NCBI GenBank assembly: GCA_028386065.3
Contig: JAKUCV010005632.1
Coordinates: 50,934-114,933 of the forward strand
Reading direction: 5' to 3'
DNA: 64,000 nucleotides
DNA from: Turnera subulata
Taxonomy: Eukaryota; Streptophyta; Magnoliopsida; Malpighiales; Passifloraceae
Shown: one piece after another, positions 10,990 through 21,746 of the stretch
Layout of the letters: each line of letters begins with the position of its first letter
Position numbering within the stretch: the stretch's first letter is position 1
The notes under the pieces: generated by a model
What the model saw: the letters and a program-made list of their open reading frames with translations, nothing else
What the model was told of the DNA's origin: nothing
Databases searched by the model: none
Position numbers and translations under genes: made by a program

Positions 10990-11163
10990 AGTGGGCTCCA
11001 CGGACACGTGTCAGCCTCACACGCACCAACCTGCTATAGGTGGTAATAAGGACAAGGTGACCCGGTAAATTAAGAGTTGAGGGACAAGTTGAGTGAAAAA
11101 AAAGGAAGAGGGACAACAAATGCTAAAACAGAAAAGTGAAGGGACAAGAAAAACTTTTTTACC
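10990..11163 (-). repeat. Right terminal inverted repeat of the Pack-MULE
   Basis: It is the inverted partner of 9356-9532. It ends AACTTTTTTACC at 11163, immediately followed by the TSD GTTACGCACA. Confidence 0.9.
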
Positions 11164-11173
11164 GTTACGCACA

Positions 11174-11764
11174 TGGTATTTTGATTCTAAAGTTTTGTCC
11201 CAATTAATTTGGATTCAACGGGATCATGCATTTGATTACGGTGGGTGACTCTCTAAATGCTTATTCTCTAAAATTAATTATTTTAAATATATAAAGAATA
11301 ATGATCAAATTATGCAAATAAAAATAACTAAATTAATTCATGAACATATCGAATAAGATGAAGAAGTAACCTGATTGCGGTTTTGTAATTCTACAATTTT
11401 TTTGTGTTTTATATTGTGTTGGTTATTGGTTATAATGTTTTTTTTTGGTGAAAATCGGGGCACTAGCCCATATTACTATTGGTTTTAATGTTAATTAGAT
11501 TTTGAGGAGGAATAATAATATTAGTAATAATTACCAATTATTATAAGAGAGTAAATATTTTATAAACTTATCACTTTATAACTTAATTTATCCTTTATGT
11601 AAATTATAAAAATTTATCAAAAAATAATTTTATATAACATTTGATGATGGGTAGAAATTAGCCTGATGAAGCTCAACTCATTAAATAGAAATTAGCCTCA
11701 GTACTAAAAGCTCATGAAAAGAAGGTCAGGCCCACTATACAGCTTGCTAATTAGAAGGATTTAG
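11174..11764. other. Intergenic, AT-rich
   Basis: I see no gene, RNA or clear element boundary in this stretch between the Pack-MULE and the SINE. Confidence 0.4.
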
Positions 11765-11779
11765 AAGATACACTCGTGT

Positions 11780-11991
11780 AACCCCGATGGGTTAGATCAA
11801 CTGGTTGGAGTTGTTCTAGCTTAACCAAGGGATCTCGAGTTCGAGTCTTGGGAACGCAGCACTCTACGGGCTAGTGACGCCAACCTTTATGGTTCCCAAT
11901 CATGTCATGAGCTGGATTAGTCTGGGCCCGTTATTATCCTTTAAAGGCGGATTGGCCCAGGACACCAGTGCGAAAAAAAAAAAAAAAAACC
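11780..11991 (+). mobile_element. tRNA-derived SINE
   Basis: A 212-bp element begins ACCCCGATGGGTTAGATCAA and ends in a 17-A tail (11973-11989). It is flanked by a perfect 15-bp TSD AAGATACACTCGTGT at 11765-11779 and 11992-12006. An internal pol III promoter is visible: A box TTAGATCAACTGG at about 11792-11804 and B box GAGTTCGAGTC at 11837-11847, about 33 bp apart, as in tRNA genes. It does not fold as a tRNA and encodes nothing. The perfect TSD suggests a young insertion. Confidence 0.92.
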
Positions 11992-12006
11992 AAGATACAC
12001 TCGTGT

Positions 12007-12952
12007 GCATGACAAGTGAACCGATAGCTAGCAAGGGGTACTATCATGACCGATAGCTATCGTGACCGCCAAATCGAGCCAACCTCACCTCAAATCTTAA
12101 ATACCCTAAAGGATTCCAACTTCTTTTAACTTGAACCACCTTTGGCCGGGGAAAACTTTTACTAGGCATCATCTCTTTATATTTCTACACCCCGATTGTA
12201 TCCTCCTCTTAATTACTCAATAAAATTCTAGCACATATGATCATGCATGATGCAATTTTTTTTATTTGTAGCAAAATGGTTTGCAAATTGCATAACCCAC
12301 CCCGTGATAATGTCTAAGATTGACATTGAATGGTTTAATGGCATATTGATCTAGAATGCATATACATTGTGAGGGAAAATTATTTTTTTGCATATAGGAA
12401 TCCTGATAACTACCCACAATTTCCATGGGCAAATCACCTTCAATCCAACAACTATCATGAATCTCTGACTTGATGAAACACTAAGAGAGAGGTGTCATTA
12501 TACTACAATTAGTGTGAGGAGAATTTTTTTTTTGTCGAAAAATGTGAGGAGAAATTATTACTACATATAACCGACCAAGAGTTGTGAAATAAATGTGTAA
12601 CAAAATGTCCTAAAATGATATTCCCTCTTTTAAAATTTAAGATTTAATGATATGAGAATTTTTCATCTATATAGTAATTCCCAATTCGATAGTCTACGGA
12701 ATGTATGGCATATTGTAAGACATGACGCGCGGCCGTGCAAGTACAAATAAATATGTCATCTGCTAACTTTTCTGGTCCTCCAAGGAAGAAAGACAATCAT
12801 ATATAAGAAATTCTTTCGATTCCAAAGAGAGGATAAATAATTAATCACTTTTAGTTTTAGATAAGTAGTCAAACCAAATCAGAACCCAAATTGTTTTTGC
12901 CAGTTTTTCTGGCAAAAAGGTTGAGCAGCTTCTTTCAATTTCGATGTTATGA
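12007..12952. other. Intergenic upstream of GSTU gene 1
   Basis: AT-rich sequence with no supportable gene. A small direct repeat ACCGATAGCTA occurs near 12019 and 12049. The distal promoter of the first GSTU probably lies in the right-hand part. Confidence 0.4.
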
Positions 12953-12972
12953 TTATGTCAGCCAACACGTCA
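12953..12972 (+). promoter_or_regulatory. ocs/as-1-like element, GSTU gene 1
   Basis: TTATGTCAGCCAACACGTCA lies 223 bp upstream of the ATG. It is the positional counterpart of better-conserved elements in front of the other two GSTU genes and contains the TGACG core on the minus strand. TGA-type bZIP factors bind such elements and drive auxin, salicylate and xenobiotic induction of tau GSTs. This is the most diverged of the three copies. Confidence 0.5.
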
Positions 12973-13124
12973 AGAATTCAAAACAATGCTTTGAAGTTCC
13001 TAGTGCTCGGTGGAGTGCTCTACACTTTCATTTAATTAATTTATTAATGAATACCACATTCCATCTTGAATACCTCTTCCATTCCTTTCTATACTTTGGG
13101 CTCAAGGAAGAGGTTCTTCATCAT

Positions 13125-13132
13125 TATAAATA
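13125..13132 (+). promoter_or_regulatory. TATA box, GSTU gene 1
   Basis: TATAAATA lies 63 bp before the initiation codon. The following AAGATGATC is shared with the corresponding positions upstream of GSTU genes 2 and 3. Confidence 0.7.
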
Positions 13133-13194
13133 AGATGATCGAGGCAGCTAATTAAGCTAACAAACTACAAACCCTCTTTTACAATCTCTCAGAA

Positions 13195-14015
13195 ATGGCG
13201 GAGGTGAAGCTGCTAGGACTGTTGCCAAGTCCTTATGTTTACCGAGTGATATGGGCTCTAAAACTTAAGGGCATCCCATATGAGTTTGTAAAAGAAGATC
13301 TCCCCAATAAGAGTCCTCTGCTTCTAAAGTATAACCCAGTTCACAAGAAGATCCCAGTGCTTGTTCATGGAGAAAAATCAGTTTGCGAGTCCATGATCAT
13401 TGTTGAATACATCAACGAGGTGTGGCCTCAAAATCCCCTGCTGCCTAATGACCCTCACCAGAGAGCTGTGGCCCGCTTCTGGGCCAAATTTGCTGACGAT
13501 AAGGTATAATATAACTAATATAAATTAACATTGTTTGATCCTGATTTCTTGTCTATTGTGGACTTGCCCTTATAAAAAGAGGAAAAATTTTCATAAACAA
13601 TTTTAATCTAATTATTATATTATCTCACTTACTACAATGGTACGTGCAGGGTCCCTCTGTTTTCAGAATATTCCGCACCGGAGAGGATGAAATGGAGAAG
13701 GTAAAGAAGGAAGTCTTGGAGATGTTACAAGCCACAGAAGATCATGGTTTAGGAGACAAGAAATTCCTTGGAGGAGACCAGATTGGCATAGCTGACATTG
13801 CCTTTGGTTCGGTTATTCACTGGCTGACAGTCATGGAAGAGGGAATATTAGGGGCCAAACTGCTTGAACCTCATAAGTTCCCTCGCTTGTATTCATGGCT
13901 CAAAAATTTCCAGCAAGCTCCAGTTATTAAAGAAAACCTTCCAGATTTTAAGGAGGCTGTGGCCTTCTATAAGGGTCGTCGAGAAGCTTTACTAGGAGGA
14001 GCTGCCTCAAAGTGA
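13195..14015 (+). CDS. Tau-class glutathione S-transferase, gene 1
   Basis: Two exons, 13195-13503 and 13650-14015, are separated by a 146-bp GT...AG phase-0 intron after codon 103, and encode 224 residues, the usual tau length. The enzyme joins glutathione to electrophiles, including xenobiotics and lipid peroxides, in the cytosol. The N-terminal thioredoxin-like domain (1-80) has the catalytic-type Ser12 in PSPYVYRV, a cis-Pro loop KIPV (52-55) and the glutathione-binding ESM (65-67). The helical C-terminal domain (about 90-220) carries [13 protein letters not shown], the usual N-capping/hydrophobic-staple region. A TATA box lies 63 bp upstream and AATAAA near 14228-14240. It is the most diverged of the three local paralogues. 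The frame is fully intact and probably expressed. Confidence 0.96.
13504..13649 (+). other. Intron of GSTU gene 1
   Basis: It starts GTATAATATAAC and ends TACGTGCAG, AT-rich, in phase 0. The exon junction is DDK|GPSVF, at the same position as in the two other GSTU genes here. Confidence 0.9.
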
Positions 14016-16005
14016 TCGTCGGAATCGTATTCACGAATAAATGGACTTTGATTCCTCCATCTATGGAGGAGGAGTTGAGGTCTCAAATTATTGATGATTT
14101 CTATTGATAGATGTTTCTAAGTTTGTGTTGGGCTGAGGCCCACGTTGTGCCCCTTTTACTAGGTGTAATAGGTTGCTTCATACATCTTTGTATGAGTTGA
14201 AGCAAAATAATGGCTGTAGCCAATCATAATAAATATAATAATAATGAACAGTGGTCGAGATTTATGTCTTATATAGTAAAATATTTTAGAAAAATTCTCT
14301 TAAGAAGCTCAAATGTTATAATTTTGTTACTTAGTAGTGTTTTTTGTTCAAAATTTGTTACTCATATTATTTTCTTCCTTTTTTTGGCTTGGCATTTGGT
14401 ATCCCAAATTTTGCCTTGCATATCTGGTTATGGTGGGTTACTCATATTATTTTCTTTTCACCAAAAGTTGTTGCCCATAATTTTTTTTTTCAGGAAATAA
14501 TTGACATTATGGATATGATCAAAGTCTTACAAACAGTTACCAGAGGACTTTCGCAACCAGTTGTTACTCATAATTGAATTGAAAGCATGCACTTCAAGTT
14601 AATGAATATCATCATTTACAGTCGCCCTGTCGGCTGTCACAATGACAAGGTTGTTGGCCATGCTTGATATATATGTCCAATTTCAACGTTGAGCAACTCA
14701 AATAAAATGTCCGATGGTAAAGGAAAAAAAAAAAAGAACAAACAAATCAGGACAAAGCCAACACAACACCGGCTAAATTCACCAAAACAAAAAGAACCGG
14801 GTTGCTTTTTGTGCAACAATAGCAGATCATAGATGATACAACTAGAGTAGCATGAACGACTCGAGTCAGGGAATTAGCGGATAAAATAGTGATAATTGTC
14901 TTTTCTTTCTGGTATATAAATACTACGTACGCGTAGACTGATTGATGTTAGTAAGAGTTCTAATTTCTGCGGGAACAAGAAAAAGAAGAAAAAATAAATT
15001 ATAATAAGGAACAAACTCAAGTTTTTTTTTTTTTTTTGATGTAGAGCACTAAGGCTACCCAATTCTCACCTCATTCACACCCTGAATTAAGCGGCTTGGA
15101 CATTTAAGATTTTGTTGCCACTCCGCTCTGTGAGAGTCCAATAGTTCTCTTTCAGTTTTCTATCAACGGATGAATGAGTTATTTTGAAAAAAAAGAAAAT
15201 ACTAGAAGAATATCGGTTAACACAGGATTACTTAATCAGTACTCTTAGGCACTTATATTAAAGTTGACATCCTATACATCCTCTATATTCACAACTGAGC
15301 AATATGCTGGTTTACACCCTAGTTGATCACTCCTAATTTCCAAAGCTTCGCTACCAACCTAAATGGTTGGAAATTAGTAGGAATAGGCAGTTTTCCAAAT
15401 TGAGTATAACTTGAAAAGTTTAGTGTATGGAGTTTGTATAGGGTGCCTACCTTATATATTTTAGAAGCTGGTGGGAGCAGTGTGAACCATATCTTAAGAC
15501 ATTAAAGGTGATTAACAATTTAATCTGTTCTATCAAAGAAAAAAAAAATTAATCTGAGCATTGAGAAATATTCTTTGCATGTCAAGAAAAAAAAAACAGA
15601 GCAAAAAAATGGTAACAACCAGTAGGTTACAAAAAGATCTGCACCCTCCTGTTTCAGTTAACTTCCCCTTCCTGAAGTCCCTTCTGATCTAAACAAGTCA
15701 AGAAAAGAAGAAAATATTTTTTTTAATGAACGAAAATAATTTGCTTTCCCCTAAGTCCAGCATATCTCTAGTGAAAAAAAAGGCAGTTCAGAAATAATTA
15801 TGTATATATGAATCAATGAACATTTATATCCTTTCCCCAAGTCTAGTCTAAGTAAACAAGAAACAATCAGACATTTCATACTTTTCAACAAAGAGAAAAA
15901 ATAAATTAATCATTTTCAGATGGTCAAGTTAGAAGAATTCAGAATTTCCCTAGACGACAACAAATCAGACCGAGAAACTTCTTTGTTCTTTCCACCAAAT
16001 CATGA
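14016..16005. other. Intergenic between GSTU genes 1 and 2
   Basis: It begins with the 3' UTR of gene 1. I see no second gene. T-rich runs near 14340-14500 and 15020-15035 give spurious frames. The stretch near 14607-14670 resembles the region downstream of gene 2 near 17365-17410 (CATCATTT.CAG...), so it belongs to the duplicated unit. From about 15790 the sequence matches the region upstream of gene 3. Confidence 0.5.
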
Positions 16006-16025
16006 TTATGTAAGGCACTACGTCA
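16006..16025 (+). promoter_or_regulatory. ocs/as-1-like element, GSTU gene 2
   Basis: TTATGTAAGGCACTACGTCA lies 259 bp upstream of the ATG. It has two bZIP half sites, ATGTAAG and TACGTCA, in the arrangement of the 20-bp ocs element, with about 14 of 20 positions fitting the consensus as I know it. Confidence 0.6.
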
Positions 16026-16204
16026 GGAATTCAAAATGTCAAGTTCCACCCTTTTTAATTAATATGTTAATTAGGCTTAAAGAGTACTTCACCCTCACAA
16101 AGTCACAACAAAGTAATTGGAAAATAAATTTGGGAAGGAAACAAGACTGTACTATCTTTCTCCGTGCTTGCGGCGCAAGTAGAGATCCCTATAACTAGAC
16201 ACAG

Positions 16205-16210
16205 TATAAG
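16205..16210 (+). promoter_or_regulatory. TATA-like box, GSTU gene 2
   Basis: TATAAG is followed by ATGATCCATTGAA, which is shared exactly with GSTU gene 3. It lies 79 bp before the ATG. Confidence 0.55.
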
Positions 16211-16283
16211 ATGATCCATTGAAGTAAGCGAAGATCACTTCCTACTCCCAACGCACAATTTTATATAACATTACATCAGTATT

Positions 16284-17181
16284 ATGGCAGAAGTGAAGCT
16301 GCTAGGACAATTGCCAAGCCCTTATGTTTACCGAGTGACATGGGCTCTAAAGATTAAGGGCATCCAATACGAATTCGTACCAGAAGATATCGCCAACAAA
16401 AGTCCTTTGCTTCTAAAATATAACCCAGTTCACAGGAAAATCCCAGCGCTTGTTCATGGAGGAAAACCAATTTGCGAGTCCATGATCATTGTCCAGTACA
16501 TCGATGAGGTGTGGCCTCAAAATCCTCTGCTGCCAAGTGACCCCCACGAGAGAGCCGTGGCCCGTTTCTGGGTCAAATTTGCTGATGATAAGGTAAAATA
16601 TGGTTCTGCTTTGTCTTAATTGGTTCAATAAAACTCATTATGTTCAATTTTTTGATTGACTAAATTCGGAAGTGCTCACTAAAATGCATAATATACTAAT
16701 TAACACACCTGCAAATTCATACAACATATAGCACAGTTTGGAATATATAACAGAAGGAATAGATTGTAAAAGTACTCTAAAAAGAATATTTTATCTGATT
16801 CAAGTAGTACTGGTGCAGGGTCTATCAGTTTTCAAAATATTCCGCAGCGGAGGGGAAGCAATGGAGCAGGCAATTAAGGAAACCATGGAAATGTTACAGG
16901 CCATAGAGGATCATGGCTTAGGCAACAAGAAATTTTTTGGTGGAGACCAGATTGGCATAGCTGACATAGCCATTGGTTCCGATATTCACTGGTTAGCAAT
17001 CATAGAAGAGGCAGTGGGGTTCAAATTACTTGACCCCCACAGGTATCCTCGCTTGCATGGTTGGCTCAAAAATTTCCAGCAAGTTCCAGTCATTAAGGAA
17101 AACCTTCCAGATTGGGATGAGACAGTAGCCTTCTTTAGGGCTCGCCGACAAGATTTACTTATGGCAGCTGCTTCGCAGTAA
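16284..17181 (+). CDS. Tau-class glutathione S-transferase, gene 2
   Basis: Exons 16284-16592 and 16819-17181 flank a 226-bp phase-0 GT...AG intron after codon 103 and encode 223 residues. It is a cytosolic glutathione-conjugating enzyme of the tau class. Ser12 in PSPYVYRV is the presumed catalytic residue, KIPA (52-55) the cis-Pro loop and ESM (65-67) the glutathione gamma-Glu site. The C-terminal domain includes [13 protein letters not shown]. It is closest to gene 3: the proteins share nearly all of exon 2, and upstream and 3'-UTR sequence also match, so the two arose by duplication of a whole unit with its promoter. Intact. Confidence 0.96.
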
Positions 17182-17551
17182 CTGGAAGAGGAACTCTCTG
17201 TTTCTGGATGAAGAATAAATCATTATGTCATGTGGAATTGTGCTTTAGTTTCACATGATGTGATGAATATGTAATTGTGTGTTAAAAGTTTGTGTGTTAT
17301 TGTTGTTGTTCAATTTTTTTTTTTTTAAGAATATTGTTGTTGTTCAAAAGCACGGTTTCAAGCTAATAATTGTCATCATTTGCAGCGCCCCTAGCAATGG
17401 CAACGTTCTTCTTGTTTTTTTTTTTTTTTTTAAAGCAATGGCAACGTTTTGGTCCCAATTGTCCCAATTTAAAACGCAGAATGTGGCAACCCTTTTTTTT
17501 TGTTTGGATGTAGAATGTGTCAAATATGTAGTTGAATTAGAGTAATTATAT
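17182..17551. other. 3' region of GSTU gene 2
   Basis: It contains the 3' UTR, alignable with that of GSTU gene 3 (CTCTCTGTTTCTGGATGAA in both). AATAAA occurs near 17215. No gene is present. The solo LTR begins at 17557. Confidence 0.6.
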
Positions 17552-20482
17552 TATATTGTAACGACCCGGGTAAAATTTTCGTAAATTTTACCGAGTCGTT
17601 TGACTTTTACGGTGGATAATAAAGTTTTACCGCTGTTAAACAAGAATCATCCGAGAGTTTTACCGGGAATAATCGAACCTCGAATCAGATCTTCAGTAAT
17701 ACGGATGCTCTAAAGTATTCTCCATCGACAACCGAGCCTCGGAAATTAATTCCAAGAATTATCTCGGGTTACCGGGAATTTTATACAGCTACCCGAACCT
17801 CGGTTTGAAATTCTGAGACTTGAGCAACGCTCAGAAGAATTAATTGGATTTTCCGAGCCTAAGTTGTATTTTCGGAACCGGGACGAATTTCGGAAAGACG
17901 AAAATGCCCCTGTGACATTAACGGATCAAAAGTCGAACATGAGGGTATTTTGGTCTATTCTCGGACCAATAATGCTGCCGGCACCGAGCCGCGATATTTT
18001 TCTCTCCCGGGCCATCCTTCCTTGTCTTTTTCTTCTTTTTTTTCCTTCTTTCTCCTTTCTTTTTCTTATTTTCTCATTTATTTTTCTTTTTCCCTCATTT
18101 TCTTTTCTTTTTCCTCCTGATTTCTTTTCTTTTTTTCTTCTCCTTCTTCCTTACTTTTCCTCCTCCTTCTTCCCGATTCTTCTTCCTCCTGTTCTTGATT
18201 TTTTTTTCCATTCTCCAGATTTTTTTCCCTCTCCTTGTCTTCTTCTTCCCTTCTTCTCCTTTAAATCCCCTCGCCATCTCCCTCTTGTCTCTGCTCTTCT
18301 TTCCCGTCCTCCTCGCCGGCCTGTCTCTTCTCCCTTTTCCTCTCGTCGCTCCGACGCCCTGCCACCTAACCGCCGTCACACCCTCACTTTTCCTCCTCAC
18401 CTGCACCAACTCCACAGCCTTCCTCTGCCGCCCAACCTTCCACCTTCCTCTCGCCCTGTTTTTCTCCTCCTTTAGTCGCCATCGCCGCCACACCTTCTTC
18501 CTCCCTCTGCCGCCTCTGCTCGCAGCCACCGCTGAGGCAGAGAAGGCGTCGCCGTCGGTCCCAGCCTCTCTCTTCTCTGTTTTCTCGCCGCCCACAAGTC
18601 GCCGCCGCTGTGGGTGAATCGGCACGCCTCAGGTCACCTTTGCTCCCCTTCCCCTGCTCTCGTGCCGCCCGATCTCCTCCATTCACGTCGCCACCGCCGC
18701 CTCCAGTGCCGATCTCCCCTTCCCCTCTTCTCACACGCCACCATTCTTCTTTCCCCTTCCACTGAGACGACACCACGAATGGGTGAGTCCTCGGTCGTGT
18801 CTTCTTTATCTCCTTCTGCCGATTAATTATTTGTTGGTTTTGATTAATTAATTGTTGGTCTTGAATAATTAAAACTTATAGTTAAATAATTGGTGTTGCT
18901 TCGATTGTGATTAATCGGGTTTCAATTGTTTAAAGTGGGATTGTGTTTGATGTTACTGTGGTGGTTGGATGCCGTTGATGGTGGTTCTGTGGCGGTGGGT
19001 GACGGTGTTGTGAGTGTTGGACACGGTGATGTGGAGGGTGTTTATTGATTGAATGGCTGTGGATAGGGTGTGCTGAGGCTGGGCTCGGCAGTGTTGCTGT
19101 GTGTTTTGGGTTTTTGTTTGACGGTGAACAGTAACAAGGAACTTTTGGCCGGAATCCGGCAGCCCCGGGATTTTTCCGGCGAAGTCTCGGGTATTTTTCG
19201 GCAAACCCGGAAATGGACTTTGGATAAAACCCCGGACTCTTGGACTATCCATGCATATTAACGGACCCTAAACTATAATAACAGACCCGGAATTTATAAA
19301 CGACGTTAATTAACGAAGGCTTAATATAATTAATTAACTTATAGTTTTATTTTATGCCTTTTAATTTATGCTTTTGATTCGGTTTTAATTTAAAATTAAG
19401 TATAATTAGTAAATCGGTTGAAAACATATAAGAAGCTAATCCTCAATTAATTGGAAATGCTAATTTCATAGTAAAGGAAATTATTGAAATAATAAAATAA
19501 ATATGGTATAAGGCAAGCCATATAATAATTTCTAAAATCGGCATCATGCATGATCATTATTGTCTGTGCATCATAAGTGATTATGGATGTTATTAATATA
19601 AGGATATCGAGGCTTAACCAGATATCGGCTTCTATGGAGTATCAGGTGAGGATATAAACTTATAAACTTCGGTATGCTGCCCGTGATACCCCGATTGTTT
19701 GATTGATCGTTATTTATATGTTATCTTTGTAACAGCCCGGGTAAAATTTGGATTTTTACCGGGACTGTTAAAGTCGTTATACAGTGAATTACCGAATGAA
19801 TTAATCTTGGGTAATTAATTCAAGGTAAATCGGGAGTTGTTTTTCGAAACCGAGAGTTTTCCCGCGCTCGAGAGTATCTTCATGACTAACCGAGCCTCGG
19901 TTTCCAGTTCCGAGACTTGGACGACGTTCAGGGGAATTAATTGGATTTTCCGAGCCCGTCATATTTTTGGACTCGGGACGGAATTTGTCGGAAAGACGAG
20001 AGTATCCCTGCGTTTACGAGATTCCGACACGAGAATCCGGACCGGCCAAATGAGGCTTGCCCCGAGCCACTCTTCCTTCTTCTCTTTCCTTTCTCTTCCT
20101 CTTTCCCGGTTACATTTCTTTCTCTCTCCCAGTTTTTCCCCAGCCGCACGGGCCCCACTTCTCTTCCTTCTTTTCTTTCTTTTCCTTCTTTCTCCTTCTC
20201 CTTTTCCTTCTTCTTTTTCTTCCTTCCAGCCGCCCACACCTCTTCACCCGTGACCAACCGACCCCTCCCCACTTTCTTTTCTTTTCTTCCCTGTCTTCTT
20301 CCCATTTCTTTTCTTTATTTTCTTTTCTTCGCTGTTACATTCTACCCCCTTTAAAAAGAATTTCGTCCCCGAAATTCCGTCTTATCCGTGGGTCCTACCA
20401 CGATAAGATTCTGGCACACTCTGCCAGGTATCCAACCTTAACATGAGATACCGCTTATACCCTTAAGCGACATCTCATCCGC

Positions 20483-20490
20483 TTATAAAT
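20483..20490 (+). promoter_or_regulatory. TATA box of cassette gene 1 (family B copy)
   Basis: TATAAATA lies 42 bp upstream of the ATG at 20525. The A-family copy has TATAAAAA at the matching place (42364-42357, minus strand), although the surrounding bases differ, which supports a real promoter. Confidence 0.6.
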
Positions 20491-20524
20491 ACCAAAACTC
20501 ATGGCTGCATACTCACACACAGCC

Positions 20525-20902
20525 ATGGATTCTCCACTGAGATCAAGGACTACTTCTGACTCCGAGAACAACAGCTACATCGGTGGCAAAGCTTTCCCGA
20601 CAAGCTCCGATGATGAACCTCCAAAGAAGCGGTTCAAGACCAACATCATCGGCCTGAAGGAGCACATGGTCGTTTCCCCAAAACGACGGAAGAAACGTGT
20701 CCCCAAGAAAGCTGATGACAGAAAAGGCAAGGCGGTCGCTGAGAGCAGCACTCCGCAACAAAAGCTGACGCAACTGAACTTCTCGCTGAAGAAGATCAGC
20801 TCGGCGGTGGCGCAGATAGAACTGGCGTGCATGGAGCTGTTCCCGCACATGGAAAATGCCAAAAACCTTGTAAAAGATCTAGAGAAGCAAGTAACTCCAT
20901 AG
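20525..20902 (+). CDS. Cassette gene 1: basic, coiled-coil-like protein, antisense in an LTR element
   Basis: The open frame runs from 20501. I choose Met-9 at 20525 because GCCATGGA is a strong plant start context and the TATA box is only 18 bp from the first ATG. The product is about 125 residues: a Ser/Thr-rich acidic N-terminus (SDSENNSYIGG), a nuclear-localisation-like stretch (PPKKRFK, PKRRKKR), then a Gln/Leu-rich helical C-terminus (QQKLTQLNFSLKKISSAVAQ, then ACMELFPHMENAK) suited to a coiled coil. AATAAA lies at 20943-20948. It is about 89% identical to the copy at 41943-42323, and the C-terminal half is nearly invariant, which suggests selection on the protein. I do not recognise the family. 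It reads against the element's own polarity. Confidence 0.75.
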   Translation: MDSPLRSRTTSDSENNSYIGGKAFPTSSDDEPPKKRFKTNIIGLKEHMVVSPKRRKKRVPKKADDRKGKAVAESSTPQQKLTQLNFSLKKISSAVAQIELACMELFPHMENAKNLVKDLEKQVTP

Positions 20903-21636
20903 AGAGTACTTCTTCTCCTGTTGTAATCCTTTTTATAAAATCAATAAAATAAATTTCCTTTTAAATCAAAAATTTCTTGTTATGAAATCTCATGTTTAAC
21001 GGAAAATAAAACATCTCAAAGTAAAACTAAAATCAACTATAGGAATATAAAATCAAAAATAAGAAAATTAAAAACAAAACTCGTTTAATAAAATCAAACA
21101 AAAAGAAATTAAAAGTAAAACTTGTTTAACAAAATCAAAACGAAAAGAAATTAAAACAAAATATGTTTTCATGATCGACGCTCAGGATCGATCGTATCCA
21201 TCCTCGATCCCAAGAAACGTAACGTACACAGCGAAGATCACGGGAACGTCCTGTGTCTCTCGAAAGACACGTTACCCACTTGTTCACCATTTCTCCATGA
21301 GCCAAAACGTCTGTCAAAGCTTGTATCTCTCCACGATGTCCGAACAGCTGTGAGCTTGTCGCACATGCGCTCTACTCGAGATATGGTCCCATCCGTCTAG
21401 CCTCAACGGTCACGGATGCATGTGATAAAAGATGCAGAAAAATATAGAAAGGCCATGAAAAGAAAGGACAAAGTAGCCAGAGCGAAGAAAATCAAGAGAT
21501 GGAAAAAGACTGAAAAACTCTGGCACGGTAATCCGAAAAACGCGTAAAGTATCAAAGCGATAAATGAAAACAACGGTAAATTTTCAAAAAGCAAAATCTT
21601 CAAAATCAAAAACGGTAATCACGCTCCCCATAAGTG

Positions 21637-21643
21637 TATAAAA
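21637..21643 (+). promoter_or_regulatory. TATA box of cassette gene 2 (family B copy)
   Basis: TATAAAA in AAGTGTATAAAAGAAGGAGC lies 110 bp upstream of the ATG at 21747. The same string occurs 108 bp upstream of the A-family copy (41210-41204, minus strand). Confidence 0.65.
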
Positions 21644-21746
21644 GAAGGAGCGGTGATGTGTAAATCACCAAAAGCATTAAAGCAAACAAAACTCTCAGAA
21701 AACAACACCACAACGTTCAAATCAAAACCCCACACGTCCAAACAAA

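Larger units (their letters stand above)
9356..11163 (+). mobile_element. Pack-MULE carrying a SEC23 gene fragment
   Basis: Long terminal inverted repeats of about 175 bp (9356-9532 and 10990-11163) start GGTAAAAAAGTTTTTCTTGT on both sides. A perfect 10-bp TSD GTTACGCACA lies at 9346-9355 and 11164-11173. Long TIRs plus a 9-11-bp TSD define Mutator-like elements. No transposase is present. Instead a GC-rich core (about 9770-10600) sits in AT-rich flanks and encodes part of Sec23, the COPII coat GTPase activator. A non-autonomous MULE with captured host coding sequence is a Pack-MULE. The TIRs are about 90% alike by eye. Orientation is given by the captured gene. Confidence 0.93.

Noticed and set aside
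11780..11860. Functional tRNA gene
   Set aside because: A and B boxes are present, but there is no cloverleaf. A poly-A tail and TSD show that it is a SINE.
15920..16198. 92-residue frame upstream of GSTU gene 2
   Set aside because: It covers the conserved promoter with the ocs-like element. The counterpart upstream of gene 3 is not open.
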